From: JABMMZ01 sp044377005
Lineage (GTDB): Bacteria; Bacteroidota; Bacteroidia; NS11-12g; UBA955
Reading direction: 5' to 3'
Assembly (NCBI GenBank): GCA_044377005.1
Contig: JBILJV010000042.1
Location: 1-19,373 of the forward strand
Length of the DNA: 19,373 bases
Under the pieces are notes generated by a model. The model had not been told where the DNA came from, did not search any database, and was given only the letters and a program-made list of their open reading frames with translations. Shown here in pieces: positions 8,299-16,456 of the stretch; within the stretch, counting starts at the first letter, position 1, and each line of letters begins with the position of its first letter. The position numbers and the translations under genes were made by a program.

Positions 8299-8832
8299 TT
8301 AATTATTAAGTGTTATTAAAGCAAAGATAGCATAATTCATCATATCTTTATAATTGGCATCTATTCCTTCACTCACTATTGTATGCCCTTTATTGTCTTC
8401 AATTTGTTTTGTTCTGTTTATTTTCATTAATATTAAATCAGTGAAACTACTAACTCTCATCTCTCTCCAAGCTTCTCCATAATCGTGATTTTTTTTCAAC
8501 ATCAGCTGCTTAGTTGCTTCAACCTCCTCATCATATAAATGCATAATTTCATCAAATGAAAATTCAGTTGGATTATTCCAATATTTTAATTGCATTAACC
8601 CAATAATAGAATAATTATAGACCCCTATAAACTCATCTTCGATACTCTCTCCTACTTTATTTTCCTTGGTTTCTTCGATACTTCTAATGCGCAAGGCTTT
8701 TATCATTATTTGATCAGTAATACTTGTTGGACGAAGAATACGCCAAGAGCTTCCGTAATCCTTGTTTTTTGATTCAAACAAATGTCGGCACTTACTGATT
8801 TCACGATTGTATTGATTGATAGTTTGTTCCAC
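8299..8832 (-). CDS. DUF1599 (Nmad1) protein with two tandem domains
   Basis: The 177-residue helical protein contains the same unit twice. Repeat 1 (about 13-84) has KNKDYGSSWR, then TSITDQIMIKALRIRSIE and an ENY-like end in VYNYSIIGLMQL. Repeat 2 (about 105-175) has KKNHDYGEAWR, then SSFTDLILMKINRTKQIE and MMNYAIFALITL. This is the DUF1599 family, also called nucleotide modification associated domain 1. The pattern of D, E and NY residues faintly recalls all-alpha NTP pyrophosphatases; that is inference. The start is GTG at 8832: the frame meets a stop three codons upstream and has no ATG before residue 43, which would cut off most of repeat 1. The gene follows ffh by 15 bases and precedes the BT_3928-like gene by 8. 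Catalytic role unproven. Confidence 0.85.
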   Translation of the reverse strand: MEQTINQYNREISKCRHLFESKNKDYGSSWRILRPTSITDQIMIKALRIRSIEETKENKVGESIEDEFIGVYNYSIIGLMQLKYWNNPTEFSFDEIMHLYDEEVEATKQLMLKKNHDYGEAWREMRVSSFTDLILMKINRTKQIEDNKGHTIVSEGIDANYKDMMNYAIFALITLNN

Positions 8833-8847
8833 GTTTATTTATTAAGA

Positions 8848-10146
8848 TTATCGTTTCATTTTCATACTATTCATACTTTTCATCATCTTTTTCATATCAT
8901 TAAACTGAGTAAGAAGTTTGTTAAGCTCTTGAATGGTTTTTCCGCTCCCTTTTACGATCCTTGCTTTTCTTGAATTATTTATCAAATCTGGATTTTGTCT
9001 TTCTTGTGGTGTCATAGACTGAATTATACATTCAATATTTTTAAACACATTTTCATCGACTTCCAAATCCTTTATCTTATTTCCAACACCAGGAATCATG
9101 GACATTAAATCCTTTACATTTCCCATTTTCTTAATTTGTTGAAGTTGACTCAAAAAATCTTCTAAATCGAAATTATTCTTACTGATTTTCTTACTGATTT
9201 TTCTAGCCTCTTCTTCATCAAAAACAGACTGCGCTCTTTCTACCAAACTTACTACGTCACCCTTTCCTAAGATACGACCTGCCATCCTGTCAGGATAAAA
9301 CAACTCCAATGCATCTAATTTTTCGCCATTACTTACAAATTTAATTGGCTTATTTACGACTGCTTTAATAGACAATGCAGCACCACCACGGGTATCACCA
9401 TCTAATTTTGTTAGAACCACACCATCAAAATCCAATCTATCATTGAAGTTCTTAGCGGTATTTACAGCATCTTGCCCCGTCATTGAATCCACAACAAACA
9501 AGGTTTCTGTAGGACGAATGGTTTCTTTAATCTCATAAATTTCACTCATCATTTGTTCATCAATACTCAACCTACCTGCAGTATCAACTATGATTACATT
9601 GTGATGATTTTGTTTAGCAAAAGCTATTGCTTTAGTGGCTATATCAACTGGATTTTTATTCTCCAAATCAGCATACACCGCCACACCAATCGACTCTCCC
9701 AAAACTTTTAATTGATTTATTGCCGCAGGTCTATATACATCACAAGCAACTAACAAAGGGTTTCTTCCTTTAGACTTAATGTGCTTAGCTAATTTTCCTG
9801 AAAAAGTAGTTTTCCCTGAACCTTGCAAACCAGCAATTAAAAAAACAGACGGATTTGCTGTAATATTAATATCTTGTTGTTCACCACCTAACAACTGAAT
9901 TAACTCATCGTTAACAATTTTGATGAGCAATTGCCCTGGAGAAATGCTTGTTAAAACATTTTGTCCTATAGCTTTTTCCTTTACAACATCAGTAAATTCT
10001 TTGGCTATTTTATAGTTAACATCGGCTTCAACAAGCGCCTTTCTAATCTCTTTAGTTGTTTCTGCAACATTTATCTCAGAAATCCTTCCTTGGCCTTTAA
10101 GGTTTTTAATGGCCTTCTCAATTTTTAAACTTAAATTTTCAAACAT
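8848..10146 (-). CDS. ffh: Signal recognition particle protein Ffh
   Basis: The 432-residue GTPase binds the 4.5S RNA and hydrophobic signal sequences and brings ribosomes to FtsY at the inner membrane. The N domain covers about 1-90; the G domain has GLQGSGKTT (106-114), DTAGR (188-192) and TKLDGD (246-251); the methionine-rich M domain covers about 325-432 and includes the SGKTI RNA-binding stretch (401-405) and a tail of repeated KM/MK residues. I chose ATG at 10146, which gives the standard MFENL start. The frame extends to a TTG at 10170, but the promoter -7 box covers 10168-10175, so that codon would lie upstream of the transcript. It is the first gene of an apparent four-gene operon ending in aroK. 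Confidence 0.97.
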   Translation of the reverse strand: MFENLSLKIEKAIKNLKGQGRISEINVAETTKEIRKALVEADVNYKIAKEFTDVVKEKAIGQNVLTSISPGQLLIKIVNDELIQLLGGEQQDINITANPSVFLIAGLQGSGKTTFSGKLAKHIKSKGRNPLLVACDVYRPAAINQLKVLGESIGVAVYADLENKNPVDIATKAIAFAKQNHHNVIIVDTAGRLSIDEQMMSEIYEIKETIRPTETLFVVDSMTGQDAVNTAKNFNDRLDFDGVVLTKLDGDTRGGAALSIKAVVNKPIKFVSNGEKLDALELFYPDRMAGRILGKGDVVSLVERAQSVFDEEEARKISKKISKNNFDLEDFLSQLQQIKKMGNVKDLMSMIPGVGNKIKDLEVDENVFKNIECIIQSMTPQERQNPDLINNSRKARIVKGSGKTIQELNKLLTQFNDMKKMMKSMNSMKMKR

Positions 10147-10167
10147 GGTTGAGGTAAAAATACCTGG

Positions 10168-10197
10168 CAAAGATAGGGTATGTTATGCTTATCTCAA
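10168..10197 (-). promoter_or_regulatory. Promoter of the ffh operon
   Basis: On the minus strand TTG (10197-10195, within TTTTG) is followed by a 19-base spacer and TATCTTTG (10175-10168), a full TAnnTTTG match. The predicted start is near 10163, about 17 bases before the Ffh ATG. The -33 box lies inside the last codons of the upstream secreted-protein gene, whose stop is at 10189-10191. Confidence 0.75.
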
Positions 10198-13100
10198 AAG
10201 TGTAACATTGCCTTCTATATTAAATCTTGTAATTCCATCAAGCCCTAACCCTCTCAACCTGTATATATAAGCACTTTCAGCACATGGCGAACCCATATAA
10301 GTCCCATCCCAACCTTTAATAACATCATCTGTTTCAAACACTTTTTGCCCCCATCGATTGAAAATTTCTAAATGATAATCTAATATAGGATTTCCAGTTT
10401 GATTGAATATTAAAATTGACCTTGGAATAAAAACATCATTAACACCATCACCATTTGGTGTAAATGCATTAGGCACATGCATTTGTGGATCAGAAATAAA
10501 ACAAACAATATTTGACAAACTCTCTACATTGATACTTGTATCTTTAATGGCTCTAATTTTAAAACAAAGTGAATCGTCAATATTCTTATCCTTGTAATCA
10601 AACTCTAGTGAAGGAGCAGAACCAATTACAGAACCCACTAATTTAAATCCACTGTTGTCTCTGAATAAAATATCGTATTGCTTAACCCCGCTTTCCCATT
10701 TTTGATAAGGAGTCCAATTAATTTTGGCAACATAATCTACCGACTTACCTTTTAACAAAACGGTTGTATTGGGATTACTCTCTGGAGACATATTCCCACA
10801 ATGATCCTCAACCCTTACTCCATAAGTATAAGAATAGATATTTGTGTATAAATTTGAATTATCATCTATATAGCCAGTAGAATCAACCAATGCATAAGTA
10901 TTGTATTTCCCAAAACCATCGTCGTATCTTGAGATAACATATTTGTTAATATGTTTAGAAAATTTGTAAGGTTCCCAATGTGTATAGGTATTTCCATTGT
11001 CTAAAACTGTAGTTCTTATTGTTTTTACTTGCTCAAGCGGTTTTATGTATTTAGGCGTTTTACACACCTCATTACTTGCAGAAGTCCATATACCATTTTT
11101 TTGAACCGCTACTACGTAATAACAATAGGATTTAGGGCACAATCTATCATCAACATAAGTTGTTTTTGTTGTTGAATCCACTAATTTGAATGAACCATTT
11201 AACTCTTTTTTATAAATCCTATATCGTTCCACCATTCCGTTACCCCAACCTTCATATGGCAACCAACTTAAAACCAATTTATTGATAGAATCTGACACTT
11301 GTAACAAAATAGTACAATGAGGATAATTTGGTTTTCCAATGTGAGTACAAAAATCTTGGGTTTTAATGACATAACAATAACGGCTATTTCCAACATCAAC
11401 TCCATTGGTTATAGTTCGTGTGGTATCGTTTCTATTATTTGTCGAATAAACCAATGAGTAACCTGAATTATCTCTGTAAAGCTTATAGCTTAAATAATCT
11501 GATATCAATGACTTAGTCCATTGAATTTGAATGCCTGAATTATTTACTACACTCACAAAATGCAAAGGTTCAGATTTGGGGCCAGTAGTATCTTTAACAT
11601 AAATAAATTTCTCTATGGTATCAAAACAAAAGTTATTATCCTCCACCAATAATGTTACCATATTCAAACGGGTTCTTACAAACGTATAATTAGGATTTTG
11701 TGCAGTAGAAGTATCATTTTGCAAAAAGTTGTTTCCAAAATCCCAATTCCATTTTTTTATTTTAGAATTTGTAGTTGTAAGTGTTGCATTAAATGAAACA
11801 TTACTGTTATAGCAAATAGAGTCTTTAGAACTGGATATAACTACATTTGGATTTAAAAAAGCTTTAATATCTGACGCATACTTGAAAGTATCACTGCAAG
11901 TATTTGATGAAAAAGCAACTAAAGTAGGACGATAAACCCCTGCAGTGTATTGATGATTTGGCGCAAATTGTGTGTTATCTATAACCCCATCGCTATTGAA
12001 ATCCCATTTAAAATTAACAGCACTTACTGAAACATTTCTAAACTTTACATCTAAATCTGCACAACCACTATCTCTATCAATTGTAAATCTAGCTTCAGGG
12101 GATTTGGATACCGTAACTTCGGGATTTGAATAATTGGCTATACAACCAAACGAATCAACTGTAGAAAGTATAGGTTTGTATATTTGTGTCATCATTGCTC
12201 TGTCAAAAACTCTATATTTATGCCTACTAATACTACTAGAGTCAAGCGCAGAACCATCGCCATATTCTAAATAAAAGGTACTAAAATACTTACTTTCATT
12301 AATAAACTGAACGTTTAATGATTCACAACCAACATTATTTAACAAACTAAATTTCGGAATAGGCCCTATTACTTTAAAAAAATCTTTTATTACCAAAGTA
12401 TCTTCACAAGCCCTGTTACTTACCATCAATGCAACAGGTAAACCTTGAGGACCAGTATTTCTATTAATTACATGGCCAATATTGGGTTGGCGATTATTTA
12501 ATGTATCGCCATCTACCATCCATTTATAATAGATAATGTCATTAGATTGTTTAGCGAATAATCTAACTAAAGAAGGGGCACAATACGTAGTAGTATCACT
12601 GCTAGTAAAACTAGCTAAGGCATCGGTTACATAAACAATTGACTTGAATGTATCATTACAATTTCCATTACCATATCCAATCAAATGAATCCCATAATTA
12701 CCTTTACGATTAAATACCATTTTTACATTTTGAGCTGAGTCATTAGGGTAAATTTTATATTGATTATTGGTGTCAATTATGTGCCATTTATAGCCAACAA
12801 ATCTTTGATCGGATGTGTTTATAAATTCAATTGATTTTCCTTTACATGCCCAATTCCATCTGTTACTAGTATTAAATCTTGCCACTAATCCAGCATTGAT
12901 AGTTGGAGATCGGAATTTTTCGGAACAACCTGAAGCATGATTTACATTAAATTCAAAACGGAAATTACCAGATTTTTTAACATAAGCTTTGGCATTTTCT
13001 TGATTTGGCAAACGAATAGTGACGGAATTAGTGTCATAATAACTCAACCATTTAACGACAGAATTTTTACCGAATGTATTCTTAAAATTATAATTATACA

Positions 13101-15114
13101 ATGGGACAGCTTCTAAGTCGGCCACAAATGGATGACAATTAGGAATTGAATCTAAAAGAATTTTGTAAAACACTCCACTTACCCTAATTTTTTGTTGCAA
13201 GAAAAATGTATCTCTACATGCTCCTGATAAATTAGAAAAACGCCAATAACTAATATTATAAATACCAGGAAGTAACCCATAAAAATTCGCAGTATCTCCT
13301 TGATCTGTGTATATTGTTTTACTAGAATCTTGATGATTTAATTTCCAGAAATGCCTGTATTTTGTTAACGAAACATTATCTGGATAAATGGCAGATAGTT
13401 TAACACGACTTGAATAACCAAAATTGAAACAAACATTAGTATCTGACACTAAAAATTGAGGAGTTGGGTCGATAATTTTAACTGTATCTAAAGTAATGGA
13501 ATCTCTACAACCCAAATCATTATATGCCAATAATTTAACTTTAAACCTACCTGGCCCAGGATAAGACAAACTAGGATTTTGGGCAGTATCTCGTTTTAAA
13601 ATTGATAGGTTTAAATTATAAAAAGTCCATTGATAACGGTTTTTGATTTTTGACGTACCTGGAGCTGTTTGATTTGCAAAACTAACCATTTCTCCGGGAC
13701 AGGAAGGTTGTGAAGCCCAATTAAAGGCTGGCAACATTTTTTGAATTTCAAATGCACTAGAGGTTGTAATGCTGTCAGAACAACCATTACTACCTTTTAC
13801 AACCTGTTTAACGGTATATTTTGACAAAACCGTTCCTATCAATTTAATTGTATCTCCAGTACCACGTTGAATGACGACATTAGGCAATGAATCATAACTT
13901 AACTCCCATCTCACATTGGCAGTTGTTCCAATTTGTAAAATAGACTTATTTATAGCTAAAAAAGTATCTGGAGTAGCACAACTTTTATTTTCATTTAAAC
14001 TAAACTTAGCAACCGGACCATTAATGGTTATGGCATTTGCCAAATTAAGGCGCGACACACAGGTAAACTTTTCATCTGAAATCTCTATACTATAAACTCC
14101 GGGTTCATTAAACTTTATAATACTATTATTGGCATTTGAACTTAAAACAGTGAATGTTGATGGAGTAATATTTAAAACAGGACTAGTATTTCGAATATTT
14201 GTATGAGTCAAATTAAGTGATGAACTTGCACACATATTATTGGTAGACAATGTCGCAGTTATATTAACACTTTGTCCAAAACTGAAATAATTTCGCTTTT
14301 CAATAGAATCTTTACAACCATAATTTGTTGTCCCTATTAATTTTACATTGTATGTATCAACTGCATTGTATAGAACTCCTGTAGGATTAAATATACTTGA
14401 ACTTGGAATACTTGAACCTGGGAAACTCCAATTCCAAGTCGAAATGGTATTTCCATTCAATACAGAACTATTGTTAAAATCAATTGAAGCAGGTACACAA
14501 CCTGTAGTTCTTGATGCATCAAAATCCACCTGAATAGGTGGAGGTAAATAAAAAGCACTGTCAAATGATTTTTTTCCCTTGCAACCAAACTTATCTTCTA
14601 CAAACATGGTCATATTTTTATAACCATAAGGTGTTGTTAACCTTTCTACAATTGATACGCCTGTATTATTGTAAGCATTATTCTCTATAAGCCAGTCTCT
14701 TTTGGCCGTATTGGGTGTAATGTCTGAGATTATAATACTGTCTAAACTACTACAAATTGAAAGCCTAGAAGCTGAAAATTTAGGAATTGGGTTAGGTCGA
14801 GAGTTCACAAATTTGGCATAATTCAAAGTACAATTACTCCCATCTTGAAATGTCATTTTAACTTTAACATCAAACAAACCACCTGTAGAATATAATTTTG
14901 AATAAGATGCTGGACCAGCAACAAAACCTAAACCTAAATCCCACTCAAATGTAGTATTATTAGGATAGTTCACCACTGTAAATGTAACGGCCTTAGGTGA
15001 ACAAAAAGCAGTATCTGTAGCAGAAATATAAATTGAACCACATTGTGCTTGCAATTTATTGTTATATGAGAACAACAATAGAACGAGAACGATATGATAA
15101 CTTTTAACTTTCAA
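10189..15114 (-). CDS. Large secreted multi-PKD protein with T9SS type B sorting domain
   Basis: The 1641-residue product has an N-terminal export signal (hydrophobic 8-16, likely cleavage after LQA at 23). Residues 27-1175 form 13 tandem PKD/Ig-like modules of 83-98 residues, each with two cysteines, the second usually in a GCxDS-like motif; WDF/WxWS cores are seen in several. Residues about 1178-1540 look like four fibronectin-III-type modules. The end is a type IX sorting domain: VPNAFTPNGDGVND (1547-1560), IFNRWGQKVFE (1584-1594), GWDGTYMG (1601-1608) and a final EGNVTLLR. Such proteins cross the outer membrane through the type IX system and usually act at the surface as adhesins or matrix parts. 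The start appears to be TTG: no ATG is in frame between the upstream stop and residue 87. It has its own promoter and is divergent from a lipoprotein gene. Confidence 0.93.
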   Translation of the reverse strand: MKVKSYHIVLVLLLFSYNNKLQAQCGSIYISATDTAFCSPKAVTFTVVNYPNNTTFEWDLGLGFVAGPASYSKLYSTGGLFDVKVKMTFQDGSNCTLNYAKFVNSRPNPIPKFSASRLSICSSLDSIIISDITPNTAKRDWLIENNAYNNTGVSIVERLTTPYGYKNMTMFVEDKFGCKGKKSFDSAFYLPPPIQVDFDASRTTGCVPASIDFNNSSVLNGNTISTWNWSFPGSSIPSSSIFNPTGVLYNAVDTYNVKLIGTTNYGCKDSIEKRNYFSFGQSVNITATLSTNNMCASSSLNLTHTNIRNTSPVLNITPSTFTVLSSNANNSIIKFNEPGVYSIEISDEKFTCVSRLNLANAITINGPVAKFSLNENKSCATPDTFLAINKSILQIGTTANVRWELSYDSLPNVVIQRGTGDTIKLIGTVLSKYTVKQVVKGSNGCSDSITTSSAFEIQKMLPAFNWASQPSCPGEMVSFANQTAPGTSKIKNRYQWTFYNLNLSILKRDTAQNPSLSYPGPGRFKVKLLAYNDLGCRDSITLDTVKIIDPTPQFLVSDTNVCFNFGYSSRVKLSAIYPDNVSLTKYRHFWKLNHQDSSKTIYTDQGDTANFYGLLPGIYNISYWRFSNLSGACRDTFFLQQKIRVSGVFYKILLDSIPNCHPFVADLEAVPLYNYNFKNTFGKNSVVKWLSYYDTNSVTIRLPNQENAKAYVKKSGNFRFEFNVNHASGCSEKFRSPTINAGLVARFNTSNRWNWACKGKSIEFINTSDQRFVGYKWHIIDTNNQYKIYPNDSAQNVKMVFNRKGNYGIHLIGYGNGNCNDTFKSIVYVTDALASFTSSDTTTYCAPSLVRLFAKQSNDIIYYKWMVDGDTLNNRQPNIGHVINRNTGPQGLPVALMVSNRACEDTLVIKDFFKVIGPIPKFSLLNNVGCESLNVQFINESKYFSTFYLEYGDGSALDSSSISRHKYRVFDRAMMTQIYKPILSTVDSFGCIANYSNPEVTVSKSPEARFTIDRDSGCADLDVKFRNVSVSAVNFKWDFNSDGVIDNTQFAPNHQYTAGVYRPTLVAFSSNTCSDTFKYASDIKAFLNPNVVISSSKDSICYNSNVSFNATLTTTNSKIKKWNWDFGNNFLQNDTSTAQNPNYTFVRTRLNMVTLLVEDNNFCFDTIEKFIYVKDTTGPKSEPLHFVSVVNNSGIQIQWTKSLISDYLSYKLYRDNSGYSLVYSTNNRNDTTRTITNGVDVGNSRYCYVIKTQDFCTHIGKPNYPHCTILLQVSDSINKLVLSWLPYEGWGNGMVERYRIYKKELNGSFKLVDSTTKTTYVDDRLCPKSYCYYVVAVQKNGIWTSASNEVCKTPKYIKPLEQVKTIRTTVLDNGNTYTHWEPYKFSKHINKYVISRYDDGFGKYNTYALVDSTGYIDDNSNLYTNIYSYTYGVRVEDHCGNMSPESNPNTTVLLKGKSVDYVAKINWTPYQKWESGVKQYDILFRDNSGFKLVGSVIGSAPSLEFDYKDKNIDDSLCFKIRAIKDTSINVESLSNIVCFISDPQMHVPNAFTPNGDGVNDVFIPRSILIFNQTGNPILDYHLEIFNRWGQKVFETDDVIKGWDGTYMGSPCAESAYIYRLRGLGLDGITRFNIEGNVTLLR

Positions 15115-15122
15115 ATGCTCTA

Positions 15123-15153
15123 CAAAAATAATATTATGACATGGTTTTTACAA
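15123..15153 (-). promoter_or_regulatory. Promoter of the large secreted protein gene
   Basis: On the minus strand TTG (15153-15151) is followed by a 20-base spacer and TATTTTTG (15130-15123), a full match. The predicted transcript start is around 15118, only a few bases before the TTG start at 15114, so the message may be almost leaderless. Confidence 0.65.
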
Positions 15154-15162
15154 CATTTTTAC

Positions 15163-15170
15163 TACATTTG
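15163..15170 (+). promoter_or_regulatory. -7 box for the TPR-like lipoprotein gene
   Basis: TACATTTG on the plus strand is a full TAnnTTTG match, about 27 bases before the ATG at 15197, giving a leader of about 20 bases. The -33 position holds ATG (15141-15143, spacer 19) rather than TTG, so the promoter is less perfect than its divergent partner, whose -33 box lies in the same stretch. Confidence 0.55.
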
Positions 15171-15196
15171 CCCAAAATTAAGATATTATACCCAAT

Positions 15197-15880
15197 ATGA
15201 CTTTTAGACTCCTTTTTCTATCAATAGTTGCTTCTTTGATTTTAAGTAATTGCAATTCTTCCTCTACATCATCAAACAAACAATGGAATACCGTTTACCA
15301 AAATTCATTAGTAAATAATGATTATATGACCGCAGTGGTTGCACTTAATCACTTAATCATTGAGGATACTGCCAATATCGAAACTTATTACGATAGCTTG
15401 TCTTTTTTTTATATTAAGAAATTAAGAAATTTTTCTGCTGGAGAGAAAATCGTTGAAAAAGGACTTCAAATTAATCCAAACAAAGCGCAATTACTAGAAT
15501 ACAAAAGCGTTTTTCTAAGTGCTCAAGGTAAAATCAATGAGTCTAGAGAACTCCTATTGAAAGCATACAAAATATCAGGTTTAAACAAACACCTGTACAT
15601 GTACGCAACAACCTATGCCTCTGAGGGGAATATTGAGGAATATAGCAAAGTTGCTAATGGCATTTTATACAACCCATCAACCAAACCTGAGTTGGTAGAA
15701 GTTAATATCGATGAAAACAACACTCAAATGGTTGACATTAAATCTCTTTGCTACTTAGACAAAGCCAAAACAACGATTAATAAAAATGCAGTTATCCCTT
15801 TCTTAGATTCGGCATTAGCAATTAATCCTGACTACCAAGAGGCGATGTATTACAAAAATAAATTGACAGGGAAAGAATAA
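15197..15880 (+). CDS. Lipoprotein with TPR-like repeats
   Basis: The 227-residue product starts with a lipoprotein-type signal: a hydrophobic core and LILSNC, with C19 the likely lipidated residue. Asparagine before the cysteine is less common than Gly, Ala or Ser. After a serine-rich linker the rest is helical with tetratricopeptide-like units: about 45-60 (AVVALNHLIIED), 66-95 (FFYIKKLRNFSAGEKIVEKGLQINP in parts), 100-128 (the KSVFLSAQGKINESRELLLKAY region) and 192-222 (FLDSALAINPDYQEAMYYK). This suggests a scaffold for protein contacts on the periplasmic side of a membrane. It is the only plus-strand gene in this part, divergent from the large secreted protein and convergent, with a 10-base gap, to the adenosyltransferase gene. 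No partner can be named. Confidence 0.8.
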   Translation: MTFRLLFLSIVASLILSNCNSSSTSSNKQWNTVYQNSLVNNDYMTAVVALNHLIIEDTANIETYYDSLSFFYIKKLRNFSAGEKIVEKGLQINPNKAQLLEYKSVFLSAQGKINESRELLLKAYKISGLNKHLYMYATTYASEGNIEEYSKVANGILYNPSTKPELVEVNIDENNTQMVDIKSLCYLDKAKTTINKNAVIPFLDSALAINPDYQEAMYYKNKLTGKE

Positions 15881-15890
15881 AGAGTAAGTC

Positions 15891-16436
15891 TTATTTTCTT
15901 GGCAACCAAGACACTTCTTCTATTTTGTTGGTAAAAGCAATGTACCTTGCTAATACAAATAAATAATCCGACAAACGGTTTAAATATTGTAAAATCAACT
16001 CATCAATTGGCTCCATTTCATTCAAATTTACAACCAATCTTTCGGCGCGTCTACATACACATCTTACCACGTGACATTGTGCTATGTGCATACTACCTGC
16101 AGGTAATATAAAAGTTCTTAATACAGGTAATTCCTCATTCATTTTATCAATTGCTTGTTCTAACATTTCTGTATCAGAGGCATGTAAGTCTGGCACAACC
16201 ATTTTACTGTCCGGTGCAGAGGCCAAAATACTTCCGATTGTAAATAATCTATCTTGCAATTCCTTTAAAATAAACGGATTAATATCATCATTAACAAATG
16301 ACCTTATTATACCAATGTGAGAATTCAATTCATCTATGGTTCCGTATGCCTCTATTCTAACATGTGATTTTAATACTCTGTCACCACCTATTAATGAAGT
16401 GGAACCCTGATCGCCTTTTTTGGTATAAATTTTCAT
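15891..16436 (-). CDS. Cob(I)yrinic acid a,c-diamide / cob(I)alamin adenosyltransferase, PduO type
   Basis: The 181-residue enzyme moves the adenosyl group of ATP to cob(I)alamin to make coenzyme B12. The PduO-type signatures are all visible: TKKGDQGSTSL (5-15) for ATP binding, YGTIDELNSHIG (31-42), the CRRAERLV helix (128-135) and LNRLSDYLFVLAR (152-164). Length is normal, and the enzyme works as a cytoplasmic trimer. I chose ATG at 16436; the frame also extends to a TTG at 16442, which adds only two residues. It starts 20 bases after the ABC ATPase gene and is probably the last gene of that operon. No other cobalamin gene is in the window, so it may serve salvage of imported corrinoids. Confidence 0.93.
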   Translation of the reverse strand: MKIYTKKGDQGSTSLIGGDRVLKSHVRIEAYGTIDELNSHIGIIRSFVNDDINPFILKELQDRLFTIGSILASAPDSKMVVPDLHASDTEMLEQAIDKMNEELPVLRTFILPAGSMHIAQCHVVRCVCRRAERLVVNLNEMEPIDELILQYLNRLSDYLFVLARYIAFTNKIEEVSWLPRK

Positions 16437-16456
16437 TTTCAATAAAACTAATTTCT

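Noticed and set aside
8299..10146. Nmad1 domain as a sign of a phage or DNA-modification island
   Set aside because: Its neighbours are ffh, a DoxX/MauE-like protein and aroK, all housekeeping, with no restriction, phage or mobile genes and no visible change in base composition.
15870..15905. Imperfect inverted repeat between the convergent lipoprotein and adenosyltransferase stops
   Set aside because: The arms (AAGAATAA and TTATTTTCTT) need a bulge and are AT-only at the core, so I do not call it a terminator.
16434..16442. TTG at 16442 as start of the adenosyltransferase
   Set aside because: ATG two codons later gives the standard MKIYTKKGDxG N-terminus.
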